This document shows positions 12,689-15,052 of a stretch of DNA of 15,052 nt, piece by piece. This DNA comes from Oscillospiraceae bacterium (GTDB taxonomy: Bacteria > Bacillota > Clostridia > Oscillospirales > Oscillospiraceae), in the NCBI GenBank assembly GCA_016296565.1, contig JAEDJB010000037.1:1-15052 (forward strand), read 5' to 3'. Under the pieces are notes generated by a model. It did no database searches. It was not told where the DNA came from and worked only from the letters and a program-made list of their open reading frames with translations. The position numbers and the translations under genes were made by a program. Each line of letters begins with the position of its first letter. The stretch's first letter is position 1.

Positions 12689-14995
12689 TTAGTCCAGCAG
12701 GCCCAGCCGGACCAGCTTGCCGGCCATCTCCTGGCTGCCCATGACCCACAGTAGGTCTCCGGTGCGCAGGGTCATGCTCCGGTCCGGGTTGGGAATGGGC
12801 AGCAGGTCCCGCTCCAGGCCGATGAGGAAGGCGCTCCACTCCTCCTTGATGCCGCTGTCCCGGATGCTCTTGCCCTGCTGAGGCAGGTCCTTGCCCAAGC
12901 TCACGCCGCAGCACAGCAGCTGCCGGCTCTGGAGGATGCCCTCCTGGTTTTCGATGTACTCCTTGAGGGTTTGCAGCCGCGAACCCTTCTGGGGGCGCAC
13001 CCCGTCCACCGTCTGCTTGAAGCAGAAGTTTTCCAGGTCACGCCGGCTGCCCATGGCCACCAGCAGATCCCCGCCCCGGGTTTTCACGTCGCCCTCGGGG
13101 ATGTTGATGTGCTCCTTGCCCCGGATGATCTTGATGATGTTAATGTGGTCGGCGTTGCCCCAGCCGTGGTCCCGCAGGGTTTGCCCCTCCCCCACATACT
13201 TCTCAGGGCAGGCCAAGGTGACCACATACAGCTGTTCCGTGAGCCAGTGGTGGACCTCCGCCTGGTCCCCCTGGCCAAACTGCTCGGCCAGCTTGCGCTC
13301 GTTGAAGTTGGCCAGGAACCGGGCCTCCACCTCCAGGTAGTGACCGGTGAGCCGGTCCGACCGGGTGACGATCCACATGAGAGGAATGGCCCCCGAGGCC
13401 AGCCACAGGGGGTTCACCTGGAAGATCAGGAAGGCGGGCAGCACCGCCAGCAGGATCACCACCCCCGCCCGGAAGATCATGAGGATGCTCAGCAGCAGCC
13501 GGTTGGAGGTGCTCTCCAGCCACAGGGCGGTGAAGTACCGCTTTTTAATCCGCAGCATGGCCGGCAGCAGGAAGAGAAGGGCCAGGTACATGATTCCACA
13601 GGACACCAGTTCCGCCCGGCGGCCGCCCCAGTCCATGCTCAACAGGAAGGGCAGCAGGGAGCGCACCCCCAGGAGGATCACCCCCACCGCCAGCACCCCG
13701 TAGAGGGCCAGGGTCTGGAAGTAGTATTTCAGGAAGAAGGTCAGGTCCTTGTTCTCCCCGGACTTGTCCGCCTGTTTCGCTGCGCTGTATTTGGCGATGG
13801 CCGCCAACCACTTGTCCGGCAGAATCCGCTTCAGCAGCCGGGTGAGAGGGCCGGCCAACTTCAGCAGGAAGGGGGTGGTGAAGGTGGTCACCACCGACAC
13901 CGCCACGATGATGGGGTAGAGAAAGGCCCCCGTCACCGACAGGGACTGGCCCAAACCGGCGATGATGAAGGAGAACTCCCCCACCTGGGTCTGGGCGGCG
14001 GCAGCGGCAACGGACACGTCCAGCTCCTGCCCGGCGGCCAGGCCCCCCAGGGTGAGGAAGAAGAGCTTGCCCGCAATGGCCACCACTGCCAGCAGGAGGA
14101 TGGGGGCAATGTACTTGAGAATCATCGCCGGCTGGACCATGAAGCCCACGGACACGAAGAACACCGCCCCGAAGAGGTTTTTGCAGGGGGTGATCAGGTG
14201 CTCCACCCGCTCTGCGTGGACGGTCCCCGCCAGCAGAGACCCGGCCAGGAAGGCCCCCAGCTCCGTGGAAAGGCCGATCTCCTCCGCCAGCAGAGCCATA
14301 AGAAAGCACAGGGCCAGAGAGAAGATCAGCAGCACCTCGTCGTTCATAAGGCCCACCAGCTTCTTCATCAGGGTGGGCACCAGGTAAATGCCCAGAATCA
14401 GCCACAGGGCCAGGTAGAGCAGCAGAATCCCCAGCCGCTCCGCCAGGGCCAAGCCGCTGATGGACTGGGACACAGCGATGGTAGAGAGAATGACCATGGC
14501 AAAGATAGCGATGATGTCCTCTATGACCAGGGTGCCCATGGCAAGGTCGGAGAATTTTTCTTCCTTGAGACCCATGTCCTCAATGCTCTTCATGGTAATC
14601 ATGGTGGAGGACATGGCCAGCATGACCCCCAAAAAGACGCTGTTCATGGTGCCCCAGCCCAGAAGAATCCCCAGGAAGAAGCCCACAATCCCCATGCCCA
14701 GGGCCTGAATCCCCGCCGACAGGAAGCCGGGGACCCCCACCTCCGCCATTTTGTGCAGGGAGAACTCCAGCCCCAGACCGAACATCAGGAAAATCACGCC
14801 GATGTCGGACCAGACCTCGATATTGGCCATGTCGTGGATGGTGGGGATGAAGTCCACCACCGGGCCCACCAGGAATCCGGCCAGGATGTACCCCAGCACC
14901 GAGGGCAGATTGATTTTTTTGCACAGGAGGGTGGTGATGGCCGCCAGCACCAGGATGGTGGCCAGATCGGAGATCAGAGCGGGGATTTCTTGCAA
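12689..14995 (-). CDS. CPA2-family cation/proton antiporter with two TrkA_C domains
   Basis: The 768-residue membrane protein has a KefB/KefC-like exchanger core (about residues 5-385, some 12-13 membrane segments). It includes GYILAGFLVGP near the N-terminus, the acidic pair in LVIEDI (Glu159-Asp160) at the ion site, and GLSTELGAFLAG (residues 241-252). A second hydrophobic block of about four segments follows (residues 425-545). Two TrkA_C (RCK_C) domains lie at about residues 586-655 and 690-768. The nucleotide-binding TrkA_N domain of KefB/KefC is absent. The start is TTG 14995, with AAAGGAGG 8 nt upstream and no better ATG nearby. It probably exchanges K+ or Na+ for protons under control of a small ligand bound by the TrkA_C pair. 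There is no evident link to the glycyl radical pathway. Confidence 0.9.
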   Translation of the reverse strand: MQEIPALISDLATILVLAAITTLLCKKINLPSVLGYILAGFLVGPVVDFIPTIHDMANIEVWSDIGVIFLMFGLGLEFSLHKMAEVGVPGFLSAGIQALGMGIVGFFLGILLGWGTMNSVFLGVMLAMSSTMITMKSIEDMGLKEEKFSDLAMGTLVIEDIIAIFAMVILSTIAVSQSISGLALAERLGILLLYLALWLILGIYLVPTLMKKLVGLMNDEVLLIFSLALCFLMALLAEEIGLSTELGAFLAGSLLAGTVHAERVEHLITPCKNLFGAVFFVSVGFMVQPAMILKYIAPILLLAVVAIAGKLFFLTLGGLAAGQELDVSVAAAAAQTQVGEFSFIIAGLGQSLSVTGAFLYPIIVAVSVVTTFTTPFLLKLAGPLTRLLKRILPDKWLAAIAKYSAAKQADKSGENKDLTFFLKYYFQTLALYGVLAVGVILLGVRSLLPFLLSMDWGGRRAELVSCGIMYLALLFLLPAMLRIKKRYFTALWLESTSNRLLLSILMIFRAGVVILLAVLPAFLIFQVNPLWLASGAIPLMWIVTRSDRLTGHYLEVEARFLANFNERKLAEQFGQGDQAEVHHWLTEQLYVVTLACPEKYVGEGQTLRDHGWGNADHINIIKIIRGKEHINIPEGDVKTRGGDLLVAMGSRRDLENFCFKQTVDGVRPQKGSRLQTLKEYIENQEGILQSRQLLCCGVSLGKDLPQQGKSIRDSGIKEEWSAFLIGLERDLLPIPNPDRSMTLRTGDLLWVMGSQEMAGKLVRLGLLD

Positions 14996-15033
14996 GGGGT
15001 TTTCCTCCTTTGGGGTTCTTTGATATCAATACC

Positions 15034-15039
15034 ATTATA
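15034..15039 (-). promoter_or_regulatory. -10 element of the antiporter gene promoter
   Basis: A perfect TATAAT on the minus strand lies about 40 nt before the TTG start. With a 17-nt spacer the -35 would fall just past the right edge of the window, so the promoter cannot be completed from this sequence. Confidence 0.55.
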
Positions 15040-15052
15040 GTATGTTAACCGG

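Noticed and set aside
12971..15040. Long plus-strand open frame opposite the antiporter
   Set aside because: Translation is dominated by Gln, Gly and His with no domain; it mirrors the hydrophobic codons of the real minus-strand gene.

Overview
The window looks like chromosomal DNA of a GC-rich anaerobic Firmicute. The evidence is a Gram-positive style S10 ribosomal protein operon with strong AGGAGG ribosome binding sites, consensus TTGACA/TATAAT-type promoters, and an oxygen-sensitive glycyl radical enzyme with its radical SAM activase. The GC-rich codon use and protein style suggest the Oscillospiraceae (Flavonifractor/Lawsonibacter-like gut Clostridia), but that placement is inference.

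Layout, all read on the minus strand up to about 10.9 kb. (1) 1-4975: the S10 operon with its promoter and a structured leader of about 270 nt, then rpsJ, rplC, rplD, rplW, rplB, rpsS, rplV, rpsC and a truncated rplP that runs off the left edge. L3 and S3 both carry unusual C-terminal extensions. (2) 5066-10965: a five-gene catabolic-looking operon in the order MFS transporter, metallo-beta-lactamase-fold hydrolase, glycyl radical enzyme large subunit, separate glycyl-radical-domain small subunit, activase. Its promoter sits next to a divergent LysR-type regulator. (3) 11058-12619, plus strand: the LysR regulator, then a TetR-family regulator with its own near-consensus promoter, ended by a strong hairpin terminator. 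(4) 12689-15040, minus strand: a CPA2-type cation/proton antiporter with two C-terminal TrkA_C domains and a TTG start.

The most interesting element is the glycyl radical enzyme. Its catalytic barrel (active-site GCVEP motif, Cys at 7402-7404) and its C-terminal radical domain (RVAGY motif, Gly at 6291-6293) are two genes, in different frames, separated by 16 nt that contain a good ribosome binding site. Together they make one full-length enzyme of about 850 residues. The Cys-x-Glu active site points to a non-PFL chemistry such as a dehydratase, decarboxylase or lyase. A plausible working model is uptake of a small organic substrate by the MFS protein, hydrolysis (perhaps of a lactone or ester) by the MBL protein, and radical chemistry by the split enzyme, with LysR sensing substrate. 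The substrate is not evident from sequence. A run of strong hairpins lies between the radical-domain gene and the activase and may set their different expression levels.

No rRNA, tRNA, CRISPR array, insertion sequence or phage gene was recognised. The only stretch over 300 nt without a confident gene is 4672-5065, which holds the S10 promoter and leader.
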